This document shows positions 18,686 to 27,692 of a stretch of DNA of 64,000 nt, one piece after another (the first letter of the stretch is position 1; each line of letters opens with the position of its first letter). A program made the position numbers and the translations under genes. A model generated the notes under the pieces. It was not told the DNA's origin, searched no databases, and worked only from the letters and a program-made list of their open reading frames with translations. The stretch is from a bacterium (GTDB lineage: Bacteria; Pseudomonadota; Gammaproteobacteria; Burkholderiales; Thiobacillaceae). The stretch spans positions 248,001 through 312,000 of the forward strand of contig WOUQ01000001.1 of assembly GCA_009772925.1 (NCBI GenBank), in the 5' to 3' direction.

Positions 18686-19429
18686 GTGAGCGATCTGCCC
18701 GTTCTCTATCGCGACGACTGGCTCATCGCCATCGACAAGCCCAGCGGCCTGCTGGTGCATCGCAGCGACCTCGATCGCCACGAAACCCGCTTCGCCTTGC
18801 AACTGCTGCGCGACCAGATCGGCCGGCCGGTGTATCCCGTGCACCGGCTGGACAAGGGCACTTCGGGCGTGCTGCTGTTCGCCCTCGACCCCGAGGTGGG
18901 CCGCGAACTCGGCCGCCAGTTCACCGCGGGAACCGTGGACAAACGCTATCTCGCGGTGGTGCGTGGATATCCGCCGGAAGCCGGAGTGGTGGAGCATCCC
19001 CTGGCGCCGATGGCGGATGCCCGTGCCGGCGTAGCGTCTGGCGGCGCGCCGCGGCCGGCGGTCACCCATTTCCGCCTGCTGGCGCGCGCGGAACTGCCGT
19101 ATCGCGTCGACCGCTATCCCAGCAGCCGCTATGCCCTGGTCGAACTGCGCCCGCTGACCGGGCGACGGCACCAGTTGCGCCGGCACATGAAATACATCGC
19201 CCATCCCATCATCGGCGACGCCACCCACGGCAAGGGTTGCCACAACCGCCTGTTCACCGAGCTGTTCAACTCGCGCCGCCTGCTGCTGGCGGCGGTGCGG
19301 CTGCGGCTGCGGCATCCGGTGACCGGCCAGTCCCTCGATGTGCGGGCGCCGCCGGCGGCGGATTTCACCCATGTATTGGAAAGCCTTGGCTGGGTAGGTC
19401 TTGCCAGTGGCTCGGGCAGAGTGCCATAG
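18686..19429 (+). CDS. truC: tRNA pseudouridine synthase C (tRNA U65)
   Basis: 247 aa from GTG 18686. The protein matches E. coli TruC nearly block by block: LYRDDWLIAIDKPSGLLVHRS at the start, the catalytic Asp in VYPVHRLDKGTSGVL, the late block GRRHQLRRHMKYIAHPIIGD, and LGWVG near the end. It converts U65 of some tRNAs to pseudouridine. I prefer the GTG because the family begins a few residues before the LYRDDW block; an in-frame ATG at 18635 would add 17 unaligned residues and crowd the pcm start. RluA-family enzymes of similar length exist, but the RRHMKYIAHPIIGD block favours TruC. Confidence 0.88.
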   Translation: MSDLPVLYRDDWLIAIDKPSGLLVHRSDLDRHETRFALQLLRDQIGRPVYPVHRLDKGTSGVLLFALDPEVGRELGRQFTAGTVDKRYLAVVRGYPPEAGVVEHPLAPMADARAGVASGGAPRPAVTHFRLLARAELPYRVDRYPSSRYALVELRPLTGRRHQLRRHMKYIAHPIIGDATHGKGCHNRLFTELFNSRRLLLAAVRLRLRHPVTGQSLDVRAPPAADFTHVLESLGWVGLASGSGRVP

Positions 19430-19805
19430 GTCTGCACGTACAGCATTTCCCATGCGTGCGGCTGCACAGCAGCCGTGAGCAATGCTCACCCCAGGTCCGC
19501 CTTCGCCGCCACAGCAGGGGCCATGTTGTCGGGGCGATGAGGGGACAGCATCCCTATTGCTCCCACGCTGATCTGCTAACCTTCAAATGGGAGGAAACAA
19601 GAAGAACAGGTAGGAAGGGCTGTGTGCGGTTACTGCTTTTTCAAGCGAATGCTGTGTCGGGATTTCGGCATGCTGTTTGATTCCTGATCCATCCGTCGCA
19701 ATACAGAATGTCAAACCATTGATGTGTCAGGGAAACAGGGTGGTATGGTTCTTGCGGGCTTTGATTCGTGTAGATATTCAACAACACGGGGTAGTGGAAC
19801 AGGCA
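19430..19805. other. Intergenic stretch, 376 bp
   Basis: No convincing gene on either strand. The stretch is visibly AT-richer than its surroundings, especially from 19570 onwards. It carries a GGGAGGAAAC run near 19590 that is followed only by a stop after eight codons. No clear promoter, hairpin or RNA gene stands out. It probably holds the promoter of the small gene at 19806. Confidence 0.4.
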
Positions 19806-20204
19806 ATGCGCACGAACAAGTGGTTTACATCCTTCCTGGGGAAGATGGGGCGAATCCTCAAGTCCAAAGGCCGCTTGTCCAGGCTGGAAGGGGATACGTT
19901 GCGTTTCGGCTATCCCTCCTCCGGCCCGGAGGATGGCCTGCAGAATCTTGTGCGCTTTTCCCATACCCAGGAGATCCAGGTCGAGGAGATTGACCAGGAA
20001 GTCTTCGTGCGTGAGTGGAGCCAAACTCAGGTCGATCTAGTCGCCGACGAGGCCTCGCATGCCGACGCGGCAGGGCCGCATGTCGTCGACCGCCGGCTGC
20101 CCAACTTCGAACGGCGCCAGCCCATGAACGACCGGCGGGCCGGCAATGGCCATGACCGGCGAGCGAACGGCAAGGCCGGTAGCCTTCGCTCCAGCGGCAA
20201 GTAG
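19806..20204 (+). CDS. Hypothetical protein with Arg-rich DRR repeats
   Basis: 132 aa, unrecognised. The N-terminal half looks folded (WFTSFLGKMGRILKSKGRLSRLEG, then VEEIDQEVFVREWSQTQVDLV), with a basic helix first. The C-terminal 45 residues carry repeated RR pairs (VVDRRLPNFERRQ, MNDRRAG, HDRRANG), a low-complexity tail seen on several small regulatory or PilZ-like proteins. No signal peptide or membrane helix. The start is uncertain because only a weak CAGG precedes ATG 19806; the frame is open further upstream. Nucleic-acid binding is possible from its charge, but nothing stronger can be said. Confidence 0.55.
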   Translation: MRTNKWFTSFLGKMGRILKSKGRLSRLEGDTLRFGYPSSGPEDGLQNLVRFSHTQEIQVEEIDQEVFVREWSQTQVDLVADEASHADAAGPHVVDRRLPNFERRQPMNDRRAGNGHDRRANGKAGSLRSSGK

Positions 20205-20298
20205 CATCCGTTTCCCGCTTTTCCGCGACGGGCCGGCCGCGCAAGGCTTGGGCCGCCGTCCTTGGGGCCATACAATCCAGGCTTTTCCGCCGCCCCGA

Positions 20299-20628
20299 AT
20301 GCCCATGACCGATGACGACGCCATCCTGCGCGCCAAGCTCAACGCCGACACCGGCCAGTTGGAATGGCGGGAGTTGGAGCGCCATTTCGCGCGCGGCGTG
20401 GTGATCCGGGTGGCGGCCGGCGTGGACCTGGTGGAGGTCGCCCTGGCCATGGCCAGGGATGACGCGGCGACCCTGCGTGCCTGGCTGGCGGACGGCCGCG
20501 TCGCCCAGGCCGGCGCCGCCGAGGCCGGCCTCTGGCACGCCGCCGGCAGCCGTTTCTGGGCCGTGGTGGTGGCGCCCTGGGTGCTGGTCCAGGAAGTCGC
20601 CGGCCATCCTTCCCATCGACCCAACTAG
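20299..20628 (+). CDS. DUF2288 family protein
   Basis: 109 aa (107 if the second ATG at 20305 is used, which fits the usual MTDD start). The body matches the DUF2288 family: LRAKLNADTGQLEWRELERHFARG, VIRVAAGVDLVEVALAMARDD and the C-terminal WAVVVAPWVLVQEV. Function unknown; cytoplasmic. It precedes yaeQ by 14 bp, and the two probably share a transcript. Confidence 0.78.
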   Translation: MPMTDDDAILRAKLNADTGQLEWRELERHFARGVVIRVAAGVDLVEVALAMARDDAATLRAWLADGRVAQAGAAEAGLWHAAGSRFWAVVVAPWVLVQEVAGHPSHRPN

Positions 20629-20642
20629 CCGGGCCGCAACGC

Positions 20643-21191
20643 ATGGCGCTCAAGGCGACCATCTTCAAGGCCGAACTCGAGGTCGCCGACATGGACCGCG
20701 AGCATTACGCGGCCTACAGCCTCACCCTGGCGCGGCATCCTTCCGAGACCGACGAGCGCATGATGGTCCGCCTGCTCGCCTTTGCCCTGTTTGCCGATGC
20801 AGGGCTCGCCTTCGGCAAGGGACTCTGCGTCGATGACGAGCCGGAGCTTTGGCAAAGGGATGCGACCGGCGCCATCGAGCGCTGGATCGACGTCGGCCTG
20901 CCGGACCCGAAATGGATACGCAAGGCCTGCAACCGTGCGCGGCGTGTGGTGATCGTCGCCTACGGCGGGCGCCAGGCGGAGATCTGGTGGCGGCAGGCCG
21001 GCGCCGACCTGGGGCGCCTGGACAATCTGCGCGTCCTTGCCCTGCCTCAGGAGGCCAGCCGCGCGCTGGCGGCCATGGCGGCGCGCGGCATGCGTCTGCA
21101 ATGCAGCATCCAGGACGGCATCGCCTGGGTGACGGACGGGAACAGCTCCGTGCAGGTCGAGCCGATCCTCCTGCGCGAGGAGACGGGCTGA
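20643..21191 (+). CDS. yaeQ: YaeQ family protein
   Basis: 182 aa, the normal YaeQ length. Conserved blocks: MALKATIFKAELEVADMDR, LARHPSETDERMMVRLLAFALFA, FGKGLCVDDEPELWQRD and WIDVGLPDPKWIRKACNRA. YaeQ has a PD-(D/E)XK nuclease-like fold, and E. coli YaeQ can compensate for loss of RfaH in haemolysin expression; its reaction is not established. Here it lies in a small cluster with DUF2288 and an S4-domain protein. Confidence 0.92.
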   Translation: MALKATIFKAELEVADMDREHYAAYSLTLARHPSETDERMMVRLLAFALFADAGLAFGKGLCVDDEPELWQRDATGAIERWIDVGLPDPKWIRKACNRARRVVIVAYGGRQAEIWWRQAGADLGRLDNLRVLALPQEASRALAAMAARGMRLQCSIQDGIAWVTDGNSSVQVEPILLREETG

Positions 21192-21205
21192 GCGCCCGCG
21201 TCCGC

Positions 21206-21424
21206 ATGCGCAGGCTCGAATTCAGATTGCGGGGCGACTACGTCGCGCTCTGCGATCTGCTGAAACTGGTCGGCCTCGCCGATAGCGGCGGCCAGGGCAA
21301 GGCCCTGGTGGCATCCGGGCGGGTGCGCGTCAACGGCCAGCCGGAAAGCCGCAAGACCGCGAAGATTCGCGCCGGACAATGGGTGGAATGCGACGGCACG
21401 GAAATCCGCGTCGAGGCGGCCTGA
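21206..21424 (+). CDS. S4-domain RNA-binding protein (YbcJ-like)
   Basis: 72 aa, a single S4 RNA-binding domain: EFRLRGDYVALCDLLKLVGLADSGGQGKALVASGRVRVNG, then ESRKTAKIRAGQWVE. This is the YbcJ/RlbA type of free-standing S4 protein, thought to bind structured RNA during ribosome or RNA metabolism. ATG 21206 is 14 bp after the yaeQ stop. The GAGGAG at the end of yaeQ is a little far for a standard ribosome site, so translation may be coupled to yaeQ. Confidence 0.85.
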   Translation: MRRLEFRLRGDYVALCDLLKLVGLADSGGQGKALVASGRVRVNGQPESRKTAKIRAGQWVECDGTEIRVEAA

Positions 21425-21476
21425 TCTCCGCTGAAATTGGCTCTAAGATTGCGGTGTTACCCACAGGAGAAGGTTC

Positions 21477-21884
21477 ATGTCCGACGACCCCCTCATCCGC
21501 GCGACCCTGGTGCCCAAGGCCGGCATGATCAAGCTGACCCACGTGATGTACGCCCTGCACGCCTTCAGCGCCCTGACCGGTCTGGTCAGCGCCGCCTTCA
21601 TCGTCACCGCCTTCCTGTCCGGATGGCCGTCCATCATCGCCGTGGCGCTGAATTTCATGAACCGCGGGGAAGTGCGGGAAACCTGGCTGGATTCGCATTT
21701 CCGCTGGCAGATGCGGACCTTCTGGTATGCCCTCGTCTGGATGCTGGTGGCGGGCCTGCTCGCCCTGACCCTCATCGGCATCCCCGCGGCCATCGTGCTC
21801 CTGCTGGGTGTTGGCATCTGGGTGCTCTATCGTCTGGCGCGCGGCTGGAGCGCGCTCGGCGCCGAGCGTCCGATGGCAATCTGA
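21477..21884 (+). CDS. Small integral membrane protein (DUF4870-like)
   Basis: 135 aa with AGGAG placed well before ATG 21477. Membrane helices at about 26-50 (TGLVSAAFIVTAF), 78-95 (YALVWMLVAGLLALTLIGI) and 98-115 (IVLLLGVGIWVLYRLA). The loop FMNRGEVRETWLDSHFRWQMRTFWY is typical of the small DUF4870-like membrane proteins. Function unknown. The ribosome site is the best in this cluster. Confidence 0.72.
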   Translation: MSDDPLIRATLVPKAGMIKLTHVMYALHAFSALTGLVSAAFIVTAFLSGWPSIIAVALNFMNRGEVRETWLDSHFRWQMRTFWYALVWMLVAGLLALTLIGIPAAIVLLLGVGIWVLYRLARGWSALGAERPMAI

Positions 21885-21967
21885 GGAACGGGCCGTAATT
21901 GCAGAGTTATGATGACGCCGTGCCTACCCGGAGCGCGCGCATTCGCAACCAACAGGAGGAGTACCCC

Positions 21968-22474
21968 ATGAGGAACCAGGCAATTGCGGCGCTGGCGCTC
22001 GCTCTGGCCATGGCCAACGCCCCCGCGCTGGCCGAGGAGGATGCCTTCGACAAGGCCATTCATGCCTATGGCTGCGCCGATTACCCCAAGGCCTTCGCCA
22101 TGATCACCCCCCTGGCCGAGAGCGGCCATGCCCTGGCGCAATACCAGATGGCGCTGATGCTGGAACAGGGGCAAGGCACCGCCGCCAACCTGGCGGAAGC
22201 CTACCAGTGGTATGGCAAGGCCGCCGCGCAGGGCGTGGCCGACGCCTATTTCGCCCTGGGACAGATGTATACCCGCGGAGTCGTGGTGCCGCGGGATGAC
22301 ATCCAGGCTTTTGCCGCGTTCGACGTCGCCACCCGCCTGGGCTACGCCGTGGCCGGTGACTGGCGCGGCATGGTGGCCAAGACCCTGAACGACGAGCAGA
22401 TGGCCAAGGCCCGGAAGGCCGCGGCGGAACTGCTGGCCCGGCGCCCGGCCAACGCGCTCGACCGCATCCGCTGA
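21968..22474 (+). CDS. Periplasmic Sel1-repeat protein
   Basis: 168 aa, with AGGAGGAG 8 bp before ATG 21968. Signal peptide 1-22 ending NAPALA. Two or three Sel1-like repeats: YPKAFAMITPLAESGHALAQYQMALMLEQGQGT, LAEAYQWYGKAAAQGVADAYFALGQMYTRG, then DIQAFAAFDVATRLG. Sel1 proteins are alpha-solenoid scaffolds that bind other proteins, often at the cell envelope. No close partner is evident from the neighbours. Confidence 0.83.
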   Translation: MRNQAIAALALALAMANAPALAEEDAFDKAIHAYGCADYPKAFAMITPLAESGHALAQYQMALMLEQGQGTAANLAEAYQWYGKAAAQGVADAYFALGQMYTRGVVVPRDDIQAFAAFDVATRLGYAVAGDWRGMVAKTLNDEQMAKARKAAAELLARRPANALDRIR

Positions 22475-22490
22475 GCCCGCGGCGGAATTT

Positions 22491-23177
22491 CTACTGACGC
22501 CGCGTCTGCCTTGGCAGCGCGGCGCCTGCCGATTCGGCTCCCGCCGGATCGCAAGGGCTTTGCGCCCGGCGCAGGGCGACGTGGGCGCGCACCATGGCCG
22601 GAATGCGTCGCGGCCAGTCCCGCTCCTCAGGGCTTGCCAGCAGCTGGTGAAACAGGCCGCGCACGAAGGCCAGGGTGTCCATGGCCAGGGCGCGCGGGTC
22701 CAGGCCGTCGCGCAAGGTGCCCTTGGCCTGCGCGCGCCGATAGGCGAGTTCGGCGTCCACCAGGAATTGCAGGCCGGGCTTGTTGAGTTCCTCCAGCACG
22801 CCGGCGAAGTCATCCACGTATTCACAGCGCAGGAAGATGATCTCGAACATCTGCCGCACCCGTTCGCTTTCCAGAATGGCCTGGAACAAGGCCAGGATGC
22901 TTTGCTCGATGCCGTCCAGGGGATCGGCCAGATTTTCCGCCAGGATCAGGCTGTGGCCCTTGTCCAGCAGGGGCAGGGAAATCTGCTCGCGCATGGCGAA
23001 GAACAGTTCCGTCTTGTTGGCGAAATGCCAGTACACCGCGCCACGCGTGACGCCAGCGGCCTTGGCGACTTCCTCCAGGGTGGTGCGGCTGACGCCGCGG
23101 GCGTGAAACGCGCGCAGCGCCGCCTCCAGAATCTGCTGGCGGGTCAGTTCCGCCTCAGCCTTGGTCTTACGCGCCAT
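22491..23177 (-). CDS. TetR/AcrR-family repressor of the RND efflux operon
   Basis: 228 aa. HTH region TTLEEVAKAAGVTRGAVYWHFANKTELFFAM (about 32-62) with the YWHF recognition motif typical of AcrR, TtgR and MexR-like TetR proteins. The C-terminal ligand domain is helical (QSILALFQAILESERVRQMFEIIFLRCEYVDDF). It is divergent from the adaptor-RND-outer membrane operon, and the operator overlaps the operon promoter, so it very likely represses it and is relieved by drug or aromatic ligands. Autorepression is also plausible. The last 35 residues are low complexity. Confidence 0.92.
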   Translation of the reverse strand: MARKTKAEAELTRQQILEAALRAFHARGVSRTTLEEVAKAAGVTRGAVYWHFANKTELFFAMREQISLPLLDKGHSLILAENLADPLDGIEQSILALFQAILESERVRQMFEIIFLRCEYVDDFAGVLEELNKPGLQFLVDAELAYRRAQAKGTLRDGLDPRALAMDTLAFVRGLFHQLLASPEERDWPRRIPAMVRAHVALRRAQSPCDPAGAESAGAALPRQTRRQ

Positions 23178-23272
23178 GGCGGCGCCTCCCGGGAGTTGTC
23201 CGCATGGCGCGGGTTCGCTCGAAGCCTGTTGTCATCCTGCGCATCCTCGAAGGCGATTGAGATGCCCGTCAT

Positions 23273-23300
23273 TTTACATACATGCATGGTTGTATATACT
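23273..23300 (+). promoter_or_regulatory. Efflux operon promoter overlapped by AcrR-like operator
   Basis: TTTACA at 23273-23278 (5 of 6 match) and TATACT at 23295-23300 (5 of 6) are 16 bp apart. A 24-bp near-palindrome at 23275-23298 lies across both boxes: left half TACATACATGCA, right half TGGTTGTATATA. It resembles the E. coli acrR operator (TACATACA ... TGTATGTA). Repressor binding here would occlude RNA polymerase. Confidence 0.85.
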
Positions 23301-23334
23301 GCGGGGACCCGTTTCTCCATCCGGAGTCGTAGTC

Positions 23335-24552
23335 ATGCCCGCCCCCACCGCCCGCATTCCCAGCGTCCTGGCTGGCACGAGTTTGGTCTTGCTGCTGGGA
23401 GTCCTGCTTGGCTGTGCGGACCCGGGGGCCGATGCGCGCGGCCAGCAAGACGGGCAGGGCGGCATGCCGCCGCTGCCGGTGACGGTGATCGAGGTCCAGC
23501 CCAGTCGCGTGCCCATCGCCGTCGAAGTCATGGCGCAGACCGAAGGCGCCCGCGAGACCGAGGTGCGTGCGCGCGTGGGAGGGCTGCTGCTGAAACGCCT
23601 GTTCGAAGAGGGCATGCCGGTGCGCGCCGGCCAGCCGCTGTTCCAGATCGACCCGACGCCGCACGAGATCGCCCTCGCCCAGGCCCGCGCCAACCTGGAG
23701 GAGGCGCGGGCACGCGCCGAGCAGGCCGCGCGCGAGGTCGCTCGCATGAAGGGTCTGCTTGACCGGCAGGCCATCAGCCGCCGCGAGTCCGATGACGCCA
23801 GCTCGCACGATGCGGTGTCGCGCGCGGCGGTGCGTGCGGCGGAAGCGGCGGTGCGCCAGGCCGAGCTGAATCTGTCCTGGACCACGGTCACCGCGCCGGT
23901 GTCGGGGCAGAGCGGGCGCGCGGTGAAATCCGAGGGCAATCTCATCGTCGCCGGCACGGCGGACAGCCTGCTCACCACCATTCACCAGTCCGACCCCATG
24001 TGGGTGCGCTTCAGCCTGGCGGAGAGCGACGTCGCCAAGTTGCCGGGCGGACGCCTGAACGCCCGCGCCATCCAGGGCGTGGAACTGGTGCTGGCGGACG
24101 GCTCCCTCTATCCACGCCGCGGGCGCGTGAATTTCCTGGCCGGACAGATCGATCCGGGCCTGGGCACACAGGCGATGCGGGCCGAATTCGACAATCCGGA
24201 CGGCCGCCTGCTGCCCGGCCATTTCGTGCGTGTGCGCCTGCTGGCGGGCCAGCGTGACAACGCTTTCCTGGTGCCGCAGGCGGCCGTGCAGGAGAGCGAA
24301 CTGGGGCGCATGGTCATGCTGGCGGGCGCCGACGACAAGGTGGTGCCGCGTCCGGTGGTCGCCGGCGAATGGCTGGGCCGCGACTGGGTGATCCTGGAAG
24401 GCTTGCAGGCCGGCGACCGCGTGATCGTCGACAATCTTATGAAGCTGCGTCCCGGCGCCTCGGTGCTACCGCACAAGCCGGGTGAGATGCCGGCGGGGAT
24501 GGGGCAGCCGCCGGGGGCGGGTGGTACCGGCAAGCCGGCGGCCAAGGGCTGA
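23335..24552 (+). CDS. RND efflux periplasmic adaptor (MexA/AcrA-like lipoprotein)
   Basis: 405 aa. Lipoprotein signal with lipobox LLGC at about residue 27, so it is anchored by lipid to the inner membrane. Barrel-sandwich and hairpin regions: VEVMAQTEGARETEVRARVGGLL, the coiled coil ALAQARANLEEARARAEQAAREVARM, then LNLSWTTVTAPVSGQSG and the beta-barrel DPMWVRFSLAESDV. It bridges the RND pump and the outer membrane channel. It begins the operon, and its signal peptide fixes the start. The C-terminus has a short Gly/Pro tail. Confidence 0.95.
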   Translation: MPAPTARIPSVLAGTSLVLLLGVLLGCADPGADARGQQDGQGGMPPLPVTVIEVQPSRVPIAVEVMAQTEGARETEVRARVGGLLLKRLFEEGMPVRAGQPLFQIDPTPHEIALAQARANLEEARARAEQAAREVARMKGLLDRQAISRRESDDASSHDAVSRAAVRAAEAAVRQAELNLSWTTVTAPVSGQSGRAVKSEGNLIVAGTADSLLTTIHQSDPMWVRFSLAESDVAKLPGGRLNARAIQGVELVLADGSLYPRRGRVNFLAGQIDPGLGTQAMRAEFDNPDGRLLPGHFVRVRLLAGQRDNAFLVPQAAVQESELGRMVMLAGADDKVVPRPVVAGEWLGRDWVILEGLQAGDRVIVDNLMKLRPGASVLPHKPGEMPAGMGQPPGAGGTGKPAAKG

Positions 24553-24563
24553 GGTAGATCGCG

Positions 24564-27500
24564 ATGTCCCGCTTCTTCATCCACCGTCCTATCTTCGCGG
24601 CGGTGCTCTCCATCATCATCGTCATCGCCGGCCTGGTTGCGTCGCAGGTACTGCCAGTCGCCCAATATCCCCAGATCGCGCCGCCGACGGTGTTGATCAC
24701 CGCGACCTATCCGGGCGCTTCCGCCGAGACCCTGATGCGCACCGTCGCGGCTCCCATCGAGGAACAGTTGAACGGCGTCGAGGGCATGTCGTATTTCGAA
24801 TCCTCCTCCTCGGCCAACGGAAGCGTGGTCATCACCGCCACTTTCGCGGTGGGTGCCGACGTCGATCAGGCCACGGTCAACGTCAACAACCGGGTGAAGG
24901 CGGCGGAGCCGCGCCTGCCCGAGGAGGTGCGGCGCAACGGCGTGCTCGTGCAGAAGCGCTCCAACGACTTTCTGCAGGTCATCGGCATGGAGGCCCGGGA
25001 TGCGCGCTACGACACCCTGTTCCTGTCCAACTATGCCAGCCTCAACATCGCCGACGAGCTGAAGCGGCTGCCGGGCGTCGGCGACGTCGTCGTCTTCGGT
25101 GCCCAGGACTACGCCATGCGCATCTGGCTGAAGCCCGACCGCATGGCGCAACTGGGTCTCACCACCAGCGATATCGCCGCCGCCATCCGCACCCAGAATG
25201 CGCAGAACGCGGCCGGCAAGATCGGCCAGGAGCCGGCGCCGGCCGACCAGGTGCTGGTCTACACCGTCACCGCCAAGGGCCGCCTGCTGACCCCGGAGCA
25301 GTTCGGCGACATCGTCCTCCGCGCCGGCGGCCCCGACGGCCTGCTGCGCCTGCGCGACGTGGCGCGCATCGAACTGGGCGCCAACAGCTACGAGCAGAGC
25401 GTCACCCTGGACGGACGTCCCACCATCGCCCTGGGCGTGTTCCTGCAGACCGGCGCCAACGCGCTGGAAACCGCGCAGCGGGTCAACGCCAAGATGGAGG
25501 AGTTGAAGAAGAAATTCCCCGAGGGGCTCGGCTACATCATTCCCTACGACACCACCCGCTTCATCAGCGCCTCGATTTACGAGGTCGAGCACACCTTGGC
25601 GGTCGCCGTCCTGCTGGTGCTGGGCGTGGTCTACCTGTTCCTGCAAAGCTGGCGGGCGACGCTGATCCCCATGGTGGCGGTGCCGGTCTCGCTCATCGGC
25701 AGCTTCGCCGGGCTGTGGCTGTTCGGTTTTTCCATCAACACCCTGACCCTGTTCGCCCTGGTGCTGGCCATCGGCATCGTCGTCGACGACGCCATCGTCG
25801 TGCTGGAGAACGTCGAGCGGCACATCGCCGAGGGTCTGAAACCCTTCGACGCCGCCGTGCTGGCGATGAAGGAGGTTCAGGGCGCGGTCGTCGCCATCGT
25901 CCTGGTGCTGTGCGCGGTGTTCATTCCTGTCGCCTTCATGGGCGGCATCGCCGGCACCCTCTACCGCCAGTTCGCGGTGACGGTGGCCATCGCCGTGGTC
26001 ATCTCCGGCGTCGTGGCGCTGACCCTGACGCCGGCCCTGTGCGCCCTGCTGCTCAAGCCCGGGCACAGGGAATCGCGTCTGTTCCGGCCCTTCAACCGCT
26101 TGTTCGCGGCCTTCACCCGCTCCTACGTGGCCACCGTGGGGCTCGGCCTGCGCCACGGCATCGTCGGCCTGGCGCTGTTTGGCCTGGTCATCGGCGCCGG
26201 TGCCTGGCTGCTGCGCGGCATCCCCGGCAGTTTCGTACCCGAGGAGGACCAGGGCTACCTGATCGCCGCCCTCCTGCTGCCGGACGGCGCCACCCTCAAG
26301 CGCACCGCCGCCACCGGCGAGCAGTTGCGCCAGGCGCTCATGCGCGACCCCGCCGTCGCCCACACTTTCGTGGTCTCCGGCTTCGACCTCATCGGCGGCG
26401 GCAACAAGCCCAACGCCGGCACCATCTTCATTCCGCTGAAACCCTGGAACGAACGCCAGTCCAGCGCGGGCGAGCTGGCCGCCAGGTTCATGGGCGCCGG
26501 CATGATGCTGCCGGACGGTCTCGGCCTGGTGTTCAACCCGCCGCCCATCATGGGCCTGGGCACCGCCGGCGGCTTCGAGGTCTTTGTGCAGAACAAGGCG
26601 GACGGCGACCCCATGAAGCTCAATGCGGTGGTCCAGGATTTCATGGCCGCGCTGCAAAGCCGCAAGGAGTTCTCGCGCATCAATACCTTCTTCCGCCCCA
26701 CCATCCCCCAGCTCTACGTGGAAGTGGACGAGGCCAAGGCGCTGTCGCTGGGCATACCGCTCTCCAGTATCTACGAGACCCTGCAGAGCACCATGGGCTC
26801 CCTGTACGTCAACGACTTCAACAAGGCGGGTCGCGTCTACCGCGTGCAATTGCAGGCCGAGGCGGCCTACCGCCTGAAGCCGGAGGACCTGGGCAAGGTC
26901 TACGTGCGCAGTGCCACCAGCCACGCCATGATTCCTTTGGCGGCGGTGAGCAGGGTGAAGCACATCGTCGGACCCGAGCAGGTGGAACGCTTCAACGGCT
27001 TCGTCGCCGCGAAGATCCTGGGCGACAGCGTGCCTGGCGTGAGCTCGGGTGATGCCCTCAAGCTGGTCGAGGAGGTGGCCGCGAAGACCCTGCCCGCCGG
27101 CTACGAGATCGCCTGGACCGGCCAGGCCTACCAGCAGAAGCAGACCGGTTCGTCCTCGACGCAGGCCTTCGTCTTCGCCATCGTCATGGTGTTCCTGATC
27201 CTGGCCGCCCAGTTCGAGAAGTGGTCCCTGCCGCTGGCGGTGATCATGGCCGTGCCCTTCGCCCTGCTCGGCGCCCTGGTCGCGGTGTTCCTGCGCGACA
27301 TGCCCAACGACATCTACTTCCAGATCGGCCTGGTGGTGCTGATCGGCCTGGCTTCGAAGAACGCCATCCTCATCGTCGAATTCGCCACACAGAAGCTGGA
27401 GCAGGGCATGAGCCTGGTGGAGGCGGCGAAGGAGGGCGCGCGCCTGCGCCTGCGGCCCATCATCATGACCTCGATGGCCTTCATCCTCGGCGTCTTCCCG

Positions 27501-27692
27501 CTGGTCATCGCCACCGGCGCCGGTGCCGCCGCCCGCCGCTCCATGGGTACCGGCGTGTTCGGTGGCATGCTCGCCGCCACCTTCGTCGCCACCCTGTTCA
27601 TCCCGTTGTTCTTCAAATGGCTGTCGCGCGGCAAGGCCACCCGCGTCGTCGCCCGGCCGGAACCGGCTGCCGTCGCCGAGGACCAGGCATGA
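24564..27692 (+). CDS. RND multidrug efflux pump, inner membrane subunit (AcrB/MexB-like)
   Basis: 1042 aa, the standard HAE1-family length. Starts MSRFFIHRPIFAAVLSI, ends with the helical bundle of TM12. Signatures include the proton-relay Asp pair in LALVLAIGIVVDDAIVVLENVER, the TM10 region (VVLIGLASKNAILIVEFA, with the Lys of the relay), and FVPEEDQGYL of the porter domain. It exports hydrophobic drugs or other amphiphiles with proton import. The preceding adaptor is 11 bp away and the outer membrane gene overlaps by 4 bp, so the three form a single operon. Substrate cannot be told from sequence. Confidence 0.96.
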   Translation: MSRFFIHRPIFAAVLSIIIVIAGLVASQVLPVAQYPQIAPPTVLITATYPGASAETLMRTVAAPIEEQLNGVEGMSYFESSSSANGSVVITATFAVGADVDQATVNVNNRVKAAEPRLPEEVRRNGVLVQKRSNDFLQVIGMEARDARYDTLFLSNYASLNIADELKRLPGVGDVVVFGAQDYAMRIWLKPDRMAQLGLTTSDIAAAIRTQNAQNAAGKIGQEPAPADQVLVYTVTAKGRLLTPEQFGDIVLRAGGPDGLLRLRDVARIELGANSYEQSVTLDGRPTIALGVFLQTGANALETAQRVNAKMEELKKKFPEGLGYIIPYDTTRFISASIYEVEHTLAVAVLLVLGVVYLFLQSWRATLIPMVAVPVSLIGSFAGLWLFGFSINTLTLFALVLAIGIVVDDAIVVLENVERHIAEGLKPFDAAVLAMKEVQGAVVAIVLVLCAVFIPVAFMGGIAGTLYRQFAVTVAIAVVISGVVALTLTPALCALLLKPGHRESRLFRPFNRLFAAFTRSYVATVGLGLRHGIVGLALFGLVIGAGAWLLRGIPGSFVPEEDQGYLIAALLLPDGATLKRTAATGEQLRQALMRDPAVAHTFVVSGFDLIGGGNKPNAGTIFIPLKPWNERQSSAGELAARFMGAGMMLPDGLGLVFNPPPIMGLGTAGGFEVFVQNKADGDPMKLNAVVQDFMAALQSRKEFSRINTFFRPTIPQLYVEVDEAKALSLGIPLSSIYETLQSTMGSLYVNDFNKAGRVYRVQLQAEAAYRLKPEDLGKVYVRSATSHAMIPLAAVSRVKHIVGPEQVERFNGFVAAKILGDSVPGVSSGDALKLVEEVAAKTLPAGYEIAWTGQAYQQKQTGSSSTQAFVFAIVMVFLILAAQFEKWSLPLAVIMAVPFALLGALVAVFLRDMPNDIYFQIGLVVLIGLASKNAILIVEFATQKLEQGMSLVEAAKEGARLRLRPIIMTSMAFILGVFPLVIATGAGAAARRSMGTGVFGGMLAATFVATLFIPLFFKWLSRGKATRVVARPEPAAVAEDQA

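Noticed and set aside
19641-20024. Minus-strand frame of about 127 codons over the DRR-repeat gene
   Set aside because: No ribosome site, no recognisable motifs, and the plus-strand frame has the more protein-like pattern.
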